From: Melastoma dodecandrum
Taxonomy: Eukaryota; Streptophyta; Magnoliopsida; Myrtales; Melastomataceae
Length of the DNA: 64,000 bases
NCBI GenBank assembly: GCA_029817715.1
Contig: JARUPY010000066.1
Span: forward strand, 104,238-168,237
Reading direction: 5' to 3'
How positions within the stretch are numbered: position 1 is the stretch's first letter; each line of letters begins with the position of its first letter. The translations under genes and the position numbers were made by a program. Shown here piece by piece: positions 8,901-17,461 of the stretch. The notes under the pieces are model-generated. The model was given only the letters and a program-made list of their open reading frames with translations, was not told where the DNA came from and did not search any database.

Positions 8901-9879
8901 TCAGGCCGTGCCGGCTCTGGGATGATTGGCCCGGTAGCTCTCGAGCAGCCGCGCGCCGTCGACCGCCGTGTAGACCTGCGTGGTCGACAGCGAGGCGTGG
9001 CCCAGGAGCTCCTGGATCGAGCGCAGGTCGCCCCCGCCGCCGAGGAGGTGCGTGGCGAAGGCGTGGCGCAGGGCGTGCGGCGTCGCGCTGTCGGGCAGGC
9101 CCAGGGCGCCGCGCAGGCGCTCCATCGCGAGCTGGATGATGCGCGGCGACAGCGGCCCCTGGCGGACGCCGATGAACAGCGGCCCCTGCGCCGGCAGCTT
9201 GAACGGACAGGCCGCGAGATAATGCTCGACGGCGCGGCGGACCGGCTCGATGACGGGCACCTGACGCATCTTGCGACCCTTGCCCACGACCGTGATCGCC
9301 TCGACGTCACCGATGGGTGCATCCGCCCGCTTGATCGCGAGCGCCTCCGAGATACGCAGCCCCGCCCCATAGAGAAGCGCGAGGACCGCCGTGTCGCGGG
9401 CCAACGTCCAGGCCGGGCGCGTCTCACCGACGAACCCGTCGCCCGATACGACGTCGCGGGCGAGGCTCGGGCTCATGGGCTTCGGCAGCGTGCGCGGCAG
9501 CTTCGGCGCGCGCACAGAGGCGAAGGCGCCTGTCCTGGCCAGCCCCTCGCGCTCGCAGAAGCGGGCGAAGGAGCGCACCCCGGCGAGCTGGCGCAGCAAA
9601 CGAGCGGTTGCCGACGGCGCCTTGGCGTCGGCGCGCCATGAAGGCGCGGACGTCGCCCGCCGTCAGCGCGTCGATGGTCGCGAGCGTCGGTCGCTCGCCC
9701 TGGTACTCGGCGAGGAAGGCCACGAGCTGGCGCAGATCGCGGGCGTAGGCCTCGACGCTGAGCGGCGACAGACGCCGCTCGGCGCTCAGGTATGCGAGCC
9801 ACCGCTGCGCCGCCTCGGCGAGGTCTGCCGCGGCGGGATGAAAGGCAAGTTGCGTGTCGGCCTCTGTCATGCCGCTCAT
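8901..9879 (-). CDS. xerC: Tyrosine recombinase XerC (frameshifted)
   Basis: A site-specific tyrosine recombinase that resolves chromosome dimers at dif with XerD. The N-terminal SAM-like domain reads WLAYLSAERRLSPLSVEAYA. The catalytic domain shows the Arg of GAGLRISEAL, the HALRHAFATHLL box with His and Arg, and the catalytic Tyr in LSTTQVYTAVD near the end. The frame breaks at 9598-9600: one extra T on the coding strand separates RRRQGAVGNRS from LLRQLAGVRSFARF. Removing it gives a protein of about 325 residues. The start could be 9879 or 9870. This is a core gene, so the break is more likely error than decay. Confidence 0.88.
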
Positions 9880-10190
9880 CCTCGACCGAAGAGCCTTCGA
9901 TTCGGTAACGGCCCCCGCCATTAACCTTGGCGCCCGTGACTTTTGCGCCGCAGCATGGATGCCTGTATATCGCGGGTTGTCGCGGAGCGACATCCGGCGC
10001 CGCGACGGCCGCCGCTATGCGAGACCGACGCTCTGTCCGGCCCAGCCCGATCGGGTTGTGTCTTTTGGCGGAACCGGTTACGAGCGAGCATACCGCGGCA
10101 ACGAACGCGCACGTCCTGCGCCGCAGCCGGAACCGTTCGCGAGGTTCGGGCACGCGCGAGGCCAGGATCTCAGAGGAGCCACGGCCACCC

Positions 10191-10985
10191 ATGGATATTC
10201 TCAAGCCACGGTTGCTCCGCATGAACCGCCGCCGACGCATCTATGAAGGCAAGGCCAAGATCCTCTATGAGGGTCCGGAGCCCGGCACGCTTATTCAGCA
10301 CTTCAAGGACGACGCAACAGCTTTCAATGCAAAAAAGCACCAGGTGATCGACGGCAAAGGCGTCGTCAACAACCGCATCTCGGAATATATCTTCCAGCAC
10401 CTGAACGACATCGGCGTGCCGACGCATTTCATCCGTCGATTGAACATGCGCGAGCAGCTTGTTCGCGAGGTGGAGATCATTCCGCTCGAAGTGGTGGTGC
10501 GCAATGTCGCCGCGGGCTCGCTCGCAAGCCGCCTCGGCATCGAGGAGGGCACGCAGCTGCCGCGCTCGATCATCGAGTTCTATTACAAGAACGACCAGCT
10601 CAACGACCCCATGGTTTCCGAGGAGCACATCACGGCGTTCGGCTGGGCGGCGCCGCAGGAGATCGACGACATCATGGCGCTGGCGATCCGCGTCAACGAC
10701 TTCCTGACCGGCCTCTTCCTCGGCGTCGGCATCCGGCTCGTCGATTTCAAGATCGAGTGCGGACGGCTTTGGGAAGGCGACAACATGCGGATCGTCGTCG
10801 CCGACGAGATCAGTCCGGATTCCTGCCGGCTGTGGGACATCAAGTCCAACGACAAGCTCGACAAGGATCGGTTCCGTCGCGACATGGGCGGTCTCGTCGA
10901 AGCCTACACCGAGGTCGCGCGCCGGCTCGGGATCATGCAGGAGAACGAGCAGCCGCGCGCCACTGGGCCGAAGTTGGTGCAGTAA
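10191..10985 (+). CDS. purC: Phosphoribosylaminoimidazole-succinocarboxamide synthase PurC
   Basis: Condenses CAIR with aspartate using ATP in de novo purine synthesis. Sequence marks are [14 protein letters not shown] at the ATP-binding N-terminus, [12 protein letters not shown], the central [13 protein letters not shown] and the C-terminal [10 protein letters not shown] and [12 protein letters not shown] signatures. The frame is complete. Two starts are possible: ATG 10191 with an AGGAG 14 bases upstream, or ATG 10221, which gives the usual MNRRR N-terminus of alphaproteobacterial PurC but has no clear ribosome-binding site. purS and purQ follow on the same strand. Confidence 0.95.
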   Translation: MDILKPRLLRMNRRRRIYEGKAKILYEGPEPGTLIQHFKDDATAFNAKKHQVIDGKGVVNNRISEYIFQHLNDIGVPTHFIRRLNMREQLVREVEIIPLEVVVRNVAAGSLASRLGIEEGTQLPRSIIEFYYKNDQLNDPMVSEEHITAFGWAAPQEIDDIMALAIRVNDFLTGLFLGVGIRLVDFKIECGRLWEGDNMRIVVADEISPDSCRLWDIKSNDKLDKDRFRRDMGGLVEAYTEVARRLGIMQENEQPRATGPKLVQ

Positions 10986-11108
10986 AGCACTGAGCCCGCT
11001 CTATGGCCGCCGCGACGTCAATTCGCTTTCCGCCGATCGCGACCGCTCGAAGCTGACAGCGGTGCATTCCCGCGCTAGACGGTTTTACACAACCGTCCGG
11101 GAGCCCGC

Positions 11109-11363
11109 ATGAAAGCCCGCGTCTCCGTCACCCTGAAATCCGGCGTCCTCGATCCGCAGGGCAAGGCGATCGAGGGCGCGCTGCACTCGCTGGGCGTCGC
11201 CGGCATCAACGGCGTCCGCCAGGGCAAGGTGTTCGACATCGAGCTGGCCGAGGGCGCCGATGCCGAGGCCGTCTTGAAGGACGCCTGCGAGAAGCTGCTC
11301 GCCAACACGATCGTTGAGAATTACCGCGTCGAGCTCATGCCCGCGTCCAGCCCGGCCGCATGA
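11109..11363 (+). CDS. purS: Phosphoribosylformylglycinamidine synthase subunit PurS
   Basis: An 84-residue protein with the PurS pattern: [20 protein letters not shown], then [15 protein letters not shown] and a C-terminal YRVELM strand. PurS bridges PurQ and PurL in the FGAM synthase complex and helps channel ammonia. Its stop overlaps the purQ ATG as ATGA, so the two are co-translated. Confidence 0.95.
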   Translation: MKARVSVTLKSGVLDPQGKAIEGALHSLGVAGINGVRQGKVFDIELAEGADAEAVLKDACEKLLANTIVENYRVELMPASSPAA

Positions 11364-12057
11364 AGGCCGCCGTCGTCCTCTTCCCCGGGTCGAACCGCGA
11401 AGGCGACGCCTTGCGCGCCCTACGCGCCGCCGGCATCGCGGCGCAAGTCGTCTGGCATGGCGACCACGACCTGCCGGTCGGCACCGATCTCGCGGTGCTG
11501 CCGGGCGGATTCTCTTATGGCGACTACCTGCGCTGCGGCGCTATCGCCGCACGGTCCCCGGTCATGGCGGCGGTGAGGCGGCACGCGGCGCGCGGCGGCT
11601 ACGTGCTTGGGATCTGCAACGGTTTCCAGATCCTCGTCGAAAGCGGCCTCCTGCCTGGCGTGCTGATGCGCAACGCCAACCTGCGTTTTGTGTGCCGCAT
11701 GCAGCACCTCAAGGTCGAGCGCGCCGACACGCCGTTCACGGCGCGCTATAACGCCGGGCCAGGCGATCGCGGTGGCGATCGCCCACGGCGAGGGGCAATT
11801 ACACGGCCGACGCCGCGACCCTGGCGCGCCTCGAGGGCGAGGGCCTCGTCGCCTTCCGCTATTGCGACGCGCATGGGCAGGTGAAGGAGCGCGGCGGCCC
11901 GAACGGCTCGATGAACGACATCGCCGGTATCTACGCGCCGAACCTGCGCGTGCTCGGCATGATGCCCCACCCGGAAAACCTGATCGACCCGCTCGTCGGC
12001 GGTACCGACGGCCTTCCCCTGTTCGAAAGCCTTGCGACGGCCCTCGCTTCGGCGTGA
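11360..12057 (+). CDS. purQ: Phosphoribosylformylglycinamidine synthase glutaminase PurQ (two frameshifts)
   Basis: The class I glutamine amidotransferase subunit that supplies ammonia to PurL. It shows [32 protein letters not shown], the nucleophile Cys in [11 protein letters not shown] and the C-terminal catalytic His/Glu in [11 protein letters not shown]. Two small insertions break the frame: one C near 11758 (GPGQ) and one G near 11796 (GEGGN). Between and after them the good reading is [12 protein letters not shown] and [16 protein letters not shown]. Corrected length is about 231 residues, normal for the family. purL is not in the window. Confidence 0.9.
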
Positions 12058-12080
12058 GGCGCGCGGGCTCGGGTCGCCTC

Positions 12081-12650
12081 ATGACAGACTACAAGACAAA
12101 AGCGCTCGACACGCACACCTGGCCGGACTTCGCGCGCCTGGTCGAGGCGAACAATGGTGTCTGGGGTGGCTGCTGGTGCACGTGGTATCATGCGGAAGGC
12201 GCAAGCGCGGGCGACTCCCCGACGTCGAGACGCGAGGCGAAGGCGTGCCTGGTGAAGGAGGGACGGGCGCATGCCTCCCTCGTGTTTCATGGCGCCGACT
12301 GCGTCGGCTGGTGCCAGTTCGGGCCGCCGGAAGAGCTTCCGCGAATCCACAATCAGCGTGCCTATCTGGCGACCGGTCCGACGCTTCCGGACTGGCGGAT
12401 CACGTGCTTCTTCTGCGGCAAGGGTTATCGCGGCAAAGGTGTCGCGGCCGCCGCGCTCCGCGGCGCGGTCGAGCAGATCAAGGCATTGGGCGGCGGGCGC
12501 ATCGAGGGATACCCGGAAGACACGGCCGGTCGGAAGGCCTCGCCAGCCTTCCTGTTCAACGGAGCCCTTTCCACATTCGAAAGTCTCGGCTTCACGCGGT
12601 CGCGGCTGATCGGCAAGCACAAATGGGTGGTGACCCGGACCGTCTCGTGA
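12081..12650 (+). CDS. GNAT-family acetyltransferase-like protein
   Basis: A 189-residue protein with a GNAT-type acetyl-CoA loop at about residues 114-122 (GKGYRGKGVAAAAL). A cysteine/tryptophan-rich N-terminus, WGGCWCTWYH, marks a subfamily often annotated only as GNAT N-acetyltransferase. The fold ends with ALSTFESLGFTR, typical of the last strand pair. The substrate is unknown. It lies 23 bases after purQ but shares no obvious function with it; a tRNA follows. Confidence 0.8.
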   Translation: MTDYKTKALDTHTWPDFARLVEANNGVWGGCWCTWYHAEGASAGDSPTSRREAKACLVKEGRAHASLVFHGADCVGWCQFGPPEELPRIHNQRAYLATGPTLPDWRITCFFCGKGYRGKGVAAAALRGAVEQIKALGGGRIEGYPEDTAGRKASPAFLFNGALSTFESLGFTRSRLIGKHKWVVTRTVS

Positions 12651-12710
12651 GGCGCTGTGAGACGCACATAGGCTGGACCGCCTCGAGCCTCTATGCGATG
12701 GAGGGCCGAC

Positions 12711-12797
12711 GCGGGCGTGGCGGAACTGGTAGACGCGCCGGACTCAAAATCCGGTTCTGGTGACAGAGTGTCGGTTCGATTCCGACCGCCCGCACCA
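12711..12797 (+). tRNA. tRNA-Leu (anticodon CAA)
   Basis: An 87-base class II tRNA. The acceptor arms GCGGGCG and CGCCCGC pair fully. The anticodon stem CCGGA/TCCGG encloses the seven-base loop CTCAAAA, giving anticodon CAA for UUG. The long variable arm of leucine tRNAs and the TTCGATT T-loop are present, and the CCA end is encoded. Confidence 0.97.
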
Positions 12798-12807
12798 TCG
12801 GCGCATT

Positions 12808-13794
12808 TCAGTGCGGCGCGGCGCCGAACATGGTCCGCCATTGGTCGGCATAGCCGAGGTTCTTGATCACGTCGCCATGGTAGGGGTTGCCGCCACCCCC
12901 GCGCCGACCGCCACCACCACCCGGGCCGCCCCCGCCCTCGTCGGCCTCCTCGCCATCCCTGCCGCCGCTGAGCCCCAGGTTGAAGACCGTGACGTGGTCA
13001 GACGGGATGCCCAGCGCCGCATAGGACTCCTTCAGCCGCTCGGCGCCGCGCTCGCGGGCGTTGTATTCCGCGTACCAACGATCCGGCGGCGTCGCGCTGG
13101 GGCCGCTGAGCCACGGGGCCGGACGCGTACCGGTCAAGTCCCGCGGATTGCCGATGAAGTCGGCGGGTGCCGAGAACAGCACCACGCGCGCGACCGGGAA
13201 GCGCTTGGCGATCATCGCCGCCATGCCGGCACCCTGCGACAGCCCACTCACCACGATCCGCGACCAGTTCGGCTGATCGCCGGCGAGGTAGTCGCCCCAG
13301 TGCTCGTCCGGATATTTGCGGTCGAGATATTGCAGCGTCTTGGTCAGGCGATTGAGGATCGTTTCGGCGGGCGGCGTCTGCGTGAACTGCGAGGCGCTGT
13401 CGCCCATCACCCTATCGGCACGGAAATGGCCGCTGCATTCGGGATCGCCGCTGCGCGGGCAGATCGGATTGACGGCCGGCGAATCGTCATAGGAGAGGTC
13501 GAGCGTCCGATAGCCGAGCGCGGCGACCACCTGAAGGAGCGGACGATCGCGCGGATGGCCGTGCGTGCCCGACAGGTAAAGAACGAGCGGCGCGTTCGGG
13601 CCGGCATCCTTCGGGACGATCGCATAATTTGGGTCGTTGAAGTCGCGGATCGCGGGATCGGCGTCCGAGGGCGTCACGGTATGGACGATCCGGTCGCCGC
13701 CATCCAACGCAGCGTACGCCGGCCCGGAAGCGGCGGCGAAGGAGAGCCCAGCGGCCAGGAGCCACGAGCCGAAGTGACGCGAGAGCCTTGCCAT
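12808..13794 (-). CDS. Secreted alpha/beta hydrolase-like protein
   Basis: About 328 residues from the ATG at 13794. A signal peptide is clear (WLLAAGLSFAAASGPAYA). The fold is an alpha/beta hydrolase: PLVLYLSGTHGHPRD near the oxyanion region and the nucleophile elbow GLSQGAG. The C-terminal His could be in YHGDVIKNLGY. Near the end lies a low-complexity stretch of glycine and arginine (about 25 residues) that is not part of the fold. The substrate is unknown. The gene ends just after tRNA-Leu on the opposite strand. Confidence 0.8.
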   Translation of the reverse strand: MARLSRHFGSWLLAAGLSFAAASGPAYAALDGGDRIVHTVTPSDADPAIRDFNDPNYAIVPKDAGPNAPLVLYLSGTHGHPRDRPLLQVVAALGYRTLDLSYDDSPAVNPICPRSGDPECSGHFRADRVMGDSASQFTQTPPAETILNRLTKTLQYLDRKYPDEHWGDYLAGDQPNWSRIVVSGLSQGAGMAAMIAKRFPVARVVLFSAPADFIGNPRDLTGTRPAPWLSGPSATPPDRWYAEYNARERGAERLKESYAALGIPSDHVTVFNLGLSGGRDGEEADEGGGGPGGGGGRRGGGGNPYHGDVIKNLGYADQWRTMFGAAPH

Positions 13795-14093
13795 CTTCGA
13801 CCTCGAGCTGGCGCCGGACCTGGAGTGTCGAGAGCACATCTAAAGTAGATTGTCGCCGGATCGGATAGCGTTTTGTTGCCGTAAATCTCGTCTATCGAGC
13901 GACCGGATCGCGGTCCAGTCTCGCTCCACCCGTCAAGCACACGTTTTCGTAAGGCCGGACACGCGACGATGTCCGGGTTGCGCCGACGACGAGGCTCGGC
14001 GTACGTAAGACGAGGACTGCCGAATGGGAGCGCGCGGCCGCGCAGAAGGCGCCGAGCCGCGGCGCGGCATCGATGCATGGAAGGGTCTGAAGG

Positions 14094-14678
14094 ATGCTTG
14101 AGCAGGTCGACTATTGTTTCGTCATGCCGAATGCCGTGGGTCAAGACTTCCTGGACTTCATGGACCAGTACACGAAGGACAACCTCGACAAGTTCGGCAA
14201 GAACGCCGCCAGCCCGGCGCGCCGCTTCTATACGTTCGATGCGCGCGACGGCGACTTCGGTTGGCCGATGCTCGAGCTCAAGCAGCGGCTGGCGGACCAT
14301 TTCGAGCTCGGGCCCTACGAGGTACCGCCGAAGCTGAAGGATTTCGTCGGGCACATCTCCGAGGGCGGCTCGATCCATACGCACACAGACCCGGACCTCC
14401 CCGGCAAGCGTCATGTTCGCGTTAACGTGCTCATCAAGCAGCCCAAGGGCGGCATCATTCTCATGGACGAGCAGCCGATCAAGATGGAGGTCGGCGCGGC
14501 CTGGCTCAACTTGGCATCGAAGTGCCCGCACGGCTCCACGGTGGTCGAGGGCGACGGATACCGCCAGGCGGTGAGCTTCGGCTACCAGATCGATCCGGCG
14601 CGCGGCGACGCGCTTTACGAGATCCACAAGGCATGGCGGGCGAAGGTGCCGGCGCCCCGGACCGAGGTGGCCGCCTAG
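14094..14678 (+). CDS. 2-oxoglutarate/Fe(II) oxygenase-like protein
   Basis: A 194-residue single-domain protein. GHISEGGSIHTHTDPDLPGK holds an HxD-type iron site (HTD). VRVNVLIKQPKGGIIL is a core strand pair, and a distal His is available in KCPHGSTVVEGDGYRQAVSF with an Arg that could hold 2-oxoglutarate. These fit the double-stranded beta-helix dioxygenases, including those that hydroxylate protein side chains. The substrate is unknown. It converges on the Gly-Tyr repeat gene, with one shared terminator between them, so a role in modifying that protein is possible but only inferred. Confidence 0.6.
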   Translation: MLEQVDYCFVMPNAVGQDFLDFMDQYTKDNLDKFGKNAASPARRFYTFDARDGDFGWPMLELKQRLADHFELGPYEVPPKLKDFVGHISEGGSIHTHTDPDLPGKRHVRVNVLIKQPKGGIILMDEQPIKMEVGAAWLNLASKCPHGSTVVEGDGYRQAVSFGYQIDPARGDALYEIHKAWRAKVPAPRTEVAA

Positions 14679-14703
14679 CAGCTTTTGCGTCTTCCGAATC
14701 ACA

Positions 14704-14748
14704 TCAAAGGGCCCGGCGCCAATCGCGGCGCCGGCCCTTTGATTTTAT
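14704..14748. terminator. Bidirectional terminator between convergent genes
   Basis: CAAAGGGCCCGGCGCC and GGCGCCGGCCCTTTG form a long GC-rich hairpin with a small loop, followed on the plus strand by ATTTTAT. It ends both the oxygenase-like gene (plus) and the Gly-Tyr repeat gene (minus). Confidence 0.85.
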
Positions 14749-14810
14749 ACGTCTGATCCCTGGTAGAACCGGCCGGCGAAAGTGACCGGACGGCCCTCTG
14801 AATTCACGCG

Positions 14811-15188
14811 CTAGAAATAGCCGCCGTATCCGCCACCGATATAACCGCCACCGAAGTATCCGCCGCCGAAGTATCCGCCGTAACCGCCATAGGGGAAGCC
14901 GTAACCGACATAGCCGCCGTACGGGAAGCCGTATCCGTATCCAAACCCGTAGCCGACGTACCCGCCGTAGCCGCCATAGCCGAACCCGTACCCGCCGTAG
15001 CCGAATCCATAGCCGCCGTAGCCGAACCCGTAGCCGCCATAGCCAAATCCATAGCCGCCGTAGCCGAACCCGTACCCGCCGTAGCCGAACCCGTACCCGC
15101 CGTAGCCGAACCCATACCCACCGTAGCCGAACCCACCGTACCCAAACCCGCCATAACCACCGCCGTAGCCGAACCCGCCGTAAGCCAT
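14811..15188 (-). CDS. Gly-Tyr-Phe tandem-repeat protein
   Basis: A 125-residue protein made almost only of Gly, Tyr and Phe, with 34 tyrosines. After MAYGGFGYGG it runs through about seven copies of the heptad GYGGYGF, then a less regular tail with Val, Pro and Ile (PYGGYVGYGF) ending GGYGGYF. There are no charged residues, no cysteine and no signal peptide or double-Gly leader. A GGAG site lies five bases before the ATG, and a terminator follows the gene, so expression is plausible. It is one of two tyrosine-repeat proteins flanking a sulfotransferase near type I secretion genes. I do not recognise a named family. An exported, modified structural or signalling protein is my inference. Confidence 0.75.
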   Translation of the reverse strand: MAYGGFGYGGGYGGFGYGGFGYGGYGFGYGGYGFGYGGYGFGYGGYGFGYGGYGFGYGGYGFGYGGYGFGYGGYGGYVGYGFGYGYGFPYGGYVGYGFPYGGYGGYFGGGYFGGGYIGGGYGGYF

Positions 15189-15446
15189 GACCGCTCCCTG
15201 AGCCTCGAGGTTGTAGACCAGACGGTACCGCCCCGATCACAATCGCGCTATTAGCCAGTTGTATATCGTTTGTTCTTCAGCTTTCGGACTTGACAATTGG
15301 CGGTTTGTGTGAGGCGCACTCGGCAAGCCCCAAAACGAAGTGTGAGCTGGTGCTTGCGGCCCGCCGTCATCGAGCCAGACGCCCGATCGGCAGTGCGTGC
15401 CGACGAGGTCTTCGTTTAGGACACGCGTCGTCTAAGAGCCGAACAT

Positions 15447-16523
15447 TCAGGCCTGCGGCAGCTTCAGCAGTCCCTCGTAGACCGGCTGCGCGAACCGCTC
15501 GACCAGGCGCCGCATCGTCGGCGTGGCCTTCGCGCGCTTCGCCGCGGCGTCCGGCTTGAACTCCGTAGCGACCGTCTTCTTCGAAGAGAAGCGGGACTGC
15601 TCGCGCATGATCGCCTTGTCCTCGTCGGTGAGCACGATGCCGAAATGCGGCGCCACCGTCTCCCAGATCGCGTCGGGCAGGCGCGCATAATCTACCGCCA
15701 GGAAAAGGCCCGGCGGCGACGTCTCGGCGGCTTGCAGCGCCGAGCGGCAAGTTCGACGCATGAGACGGGCGATGAATTCCGCCGGCGCCATGCCGGGATC
15801 CGCGGCGCGGGGCACGCCGATGCGCCGCGCGACAGCCTTCCGGTTCCGGTACCAGGCGCGCGAATCAGGCCTGTCGGCGAGTCGAGAGCGGAGACCATGA
15901 CCTCCAACGGGTCGCGGTAGCTGAAGACCCAGGGAAACGGTGGGAAACGCCGCGCGGAATTGCGGCAGCATGTAGGCCGAGCCGATCTTCGTCACGAACT
16001 GCCGCTCGCTTGGCCGGCACGGACGCCGATAGACCGCGAGCAGGTCGCGCAGAGCGGCGTTGCGCGCATCGTCGGGCCAGCTCCTCGTCACGCGCAGCGC
16101 GCTCACGAGCGGCGAGATTTCCGAAAGGCTGTGGACCTTGCCCGTGCAGGCGAGGATGCGATGCAACAAGGTCGAGCCGCATCGTCCCATATGCACGACG
16201 ACGCCGGCGAACGGCAGATTGTCCGGGCGGGCGGCGACCCGCGCCAAGGTCTCGCGATCGGTCCGGAAAGGGCCCGAGGCGTCGACGAGACGGCGCGAAT
16301 TCTTGATGCTCGTGTCGAAGAAAGGGTCCGCCGCCAGCGACAGGCCGCCGAAGTCGTGCCAGGTCAGATCGAGCGCGCCGATTCCCTCGCCCTTCGCCAC
16401 CCGTACCGGCCGGAAGCGATCGAAATCGAGCTCGACGAGCTCGCCATCGATACGCCACTGCAGGCGCGGCGACGTGCCGGCGAGACGAACGCCCGTGGGC
16501 GTCTGGCCGCTAAGCGAGAGCAA
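15447..16523 (-). CDS. Sulfotransferase-family protein (internal frameshift pair)
   Basis: About 358 residues. The PAPS 5'-phosphate loop is VVHMGRCGSTLLHRILA (about residues 107-123), and the second PAPS region with the Ser/Arg pair falls in FSYRDPLEVMVSAL. That second motif is only read in another frame between about 15860 and 15940; two indels cancel. An N-terminal domain of about 100 residues (LDLTWHDFGGLSLAADPFFD) precedes the catalytic part and I do not recognise it. It lies between the two tyrosine-repeat genes on the same strand, 178 bases after the Tyr-Thr-Gly gene. Sulfation of those proteins is a reasonable hypothesis but unproven. Confidence 0.78.
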   Translation of the reverse strand: MLSLSGQTPTGVRLAGTSPRLQWRIDGELVELDFDRFRPVRVAKGEGIGALDLTWHDFGGLSLAADPFFDTSIKNSRRLVDASGPFRTDRETLARVAARPDNLPFAGVVVHMGRCGSTLLHRILACTGKVHSLSEISPLVSALRVTRSWPDDARNAALRDLLAVYRRPCRPSERQFVTKIGSAYMLPQFRAAFPTVSLGLQLPRPVGGHGLRSRLADRPDSRAWYRNRKAVARRIGVPRAADPGMAPAEFIARLMRRTCRSALQAAETSPPGLFLAVDYARLPDAIWETVAPHFGIVLTDEDKAIMREQSRFSSKKTVATEFKPDAAAKRAKATPTMRRLVERFAQPVYEGLLKLPQA

Positions 16524-16625
16524 GGCTCGACCTCATCTGCTGCGTCGCGCTCAACGATCCGTTGCGCCGTCGCACACCACGCGTCTGGTGACGTTCGATC
16601 GGTGCGCATCCGCGATGACGGACGC

Positions 16626-16656
16626 AAGAAAAAAGGGCCCGCAAGCGGACCCTTTT
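16626..16656 (-). terminator. Rho-independent terminator after the Tyr-Thr-Gly gene
   Basis: On the minus strand AAAAGGGTCCGC pairs with GCGGGCCCTTTT (one G-U pair) and a run of six T follows. It lies about 45 bases past the TAA of the repeat gene and would separate it from the sulfotransferase downstream, or leave partial read-through. Confidence 0.88.
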
Positions 16657-16701
16657 GTGGCGGTTGAATTCGCGCTTGCGCGGCGAAAACGTAAAGCCCG
16701 C

Positions 16702-17063
16702 TTAGCCGGTGTATCCGGTGTAGCCCGTGTACCCGCCGGTGTAGCCGGTGTAGCCACCAGTGTAGCCCGTGTACCCGGAGTAGCCCGTGTACCCGGTGTA
16801 GCCACCAGTGTAGCCCGAATAACCGGTGTAGCCGGTGTAGCCACCCGTGTATCCGGTGTAGCCCGTGTAACCTGTGTACCCGGTATAACCCGTGTATCCG
16901 GTGTAACCCGTGTACCCGGTGTAAACCTGTGTACCCGCCGGTGTAGCCGGTGTACCCACCGGTGTAGCCTGAGTACCCACCCGTGTAGCCGGTTGTACCC
17001 ACCGGTGTAGCCGGTGTACCCACCGGTGTAGCCCGTATAGCCCGAATACCCTGTGTAAGCCAT
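16702..17063 (-). CDS. Tyr-Thr-Gly tandem-repeat protein (two frameshifts)
   Basis: With two one-base insertions removed (near 16985 and at 16923-16925) the gene encodes 119 residues: Met-Ala followed by 36 triads Tyr-Thr-Gly or, four times, Tyr-Ser-Gly, nine of which carry an extra Gly. Thus 36 of 119 residues are tyrosine and nothing charged is present. It begins MAYTGYSG, echoing MAYGGFGYGG of the other repeat gene. The start has GGAG five bases upstream; a strong terminator follows. No signal peptide or double-Gly leader is seen. Codons vary freely (ACC, ACG, ACA, ACT; GGT, GGC, GGG, GGA), so protein sequence rather than DNA repeat is conserved. I know no family for it. Confidence 0.8.
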
Positions 17064-17461
17064 GATTGCTCCTCGAACCCCCTCGGTCTGTTCCAGCGAA
17101 CCGCGACGTTGCCTCGAACCCCTTAGTCTCGGTTCTACAGAACACGAATTCCCGAGGCAAGGCGCTTGTGGTATAATCCCTTCGTGTGTTGCCAAAATAC
17201 GGCGGAAAAGTAATCAATTAGTATAAGGCGGGCGGCCAATCCGAATGCGTGGGGTAATTTTTCCCACGACGAAGTCCAATGCGACCGACCAAGTGGGCTT
17301 CTAACCCCAAAGCTTGGCAATTGTCGTTCGGCGCGCGTCGAACGAGGCGCGCAGAGCTTGGCGGCGGCGACGACCGCGCGCCGAACACTGAGGGAACGCG
17401 TGTTGCGCGCATCCGGCCCCTGTGCTCAAAAGCCGCCGCTCCGCGTCGCCAAGGATAGATC
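17064..17461. promoter_or_regulatory. Divergent promoter region of repeat gene and sulfotransferase
   Basis: No gene is supported. The part from 17160 to 17225 is AT-rich relative to the rest and contains TATAAT-like text on the plus strand (17170-17176). It should hold promoters for the minus-strand Tyr-Thr-Gly gene and the plus-strand sulfotransferase, so both could be co-regulated. Confidence 0.45.

Noticed and set aside
13795..14093. A small plus-strand gene at 13969-14337
   Set aside because: It overlaps the oxygenase-like gene in another frame and shows only Arg/Ser-rich text.
14811..17063. CRISPR array or satellite DNA at the short tandem repeats
   Set aside because: Units are 9-21 bases without spacers, codons vary while the protein repeat is kept, and start and terminator signals frame each block.
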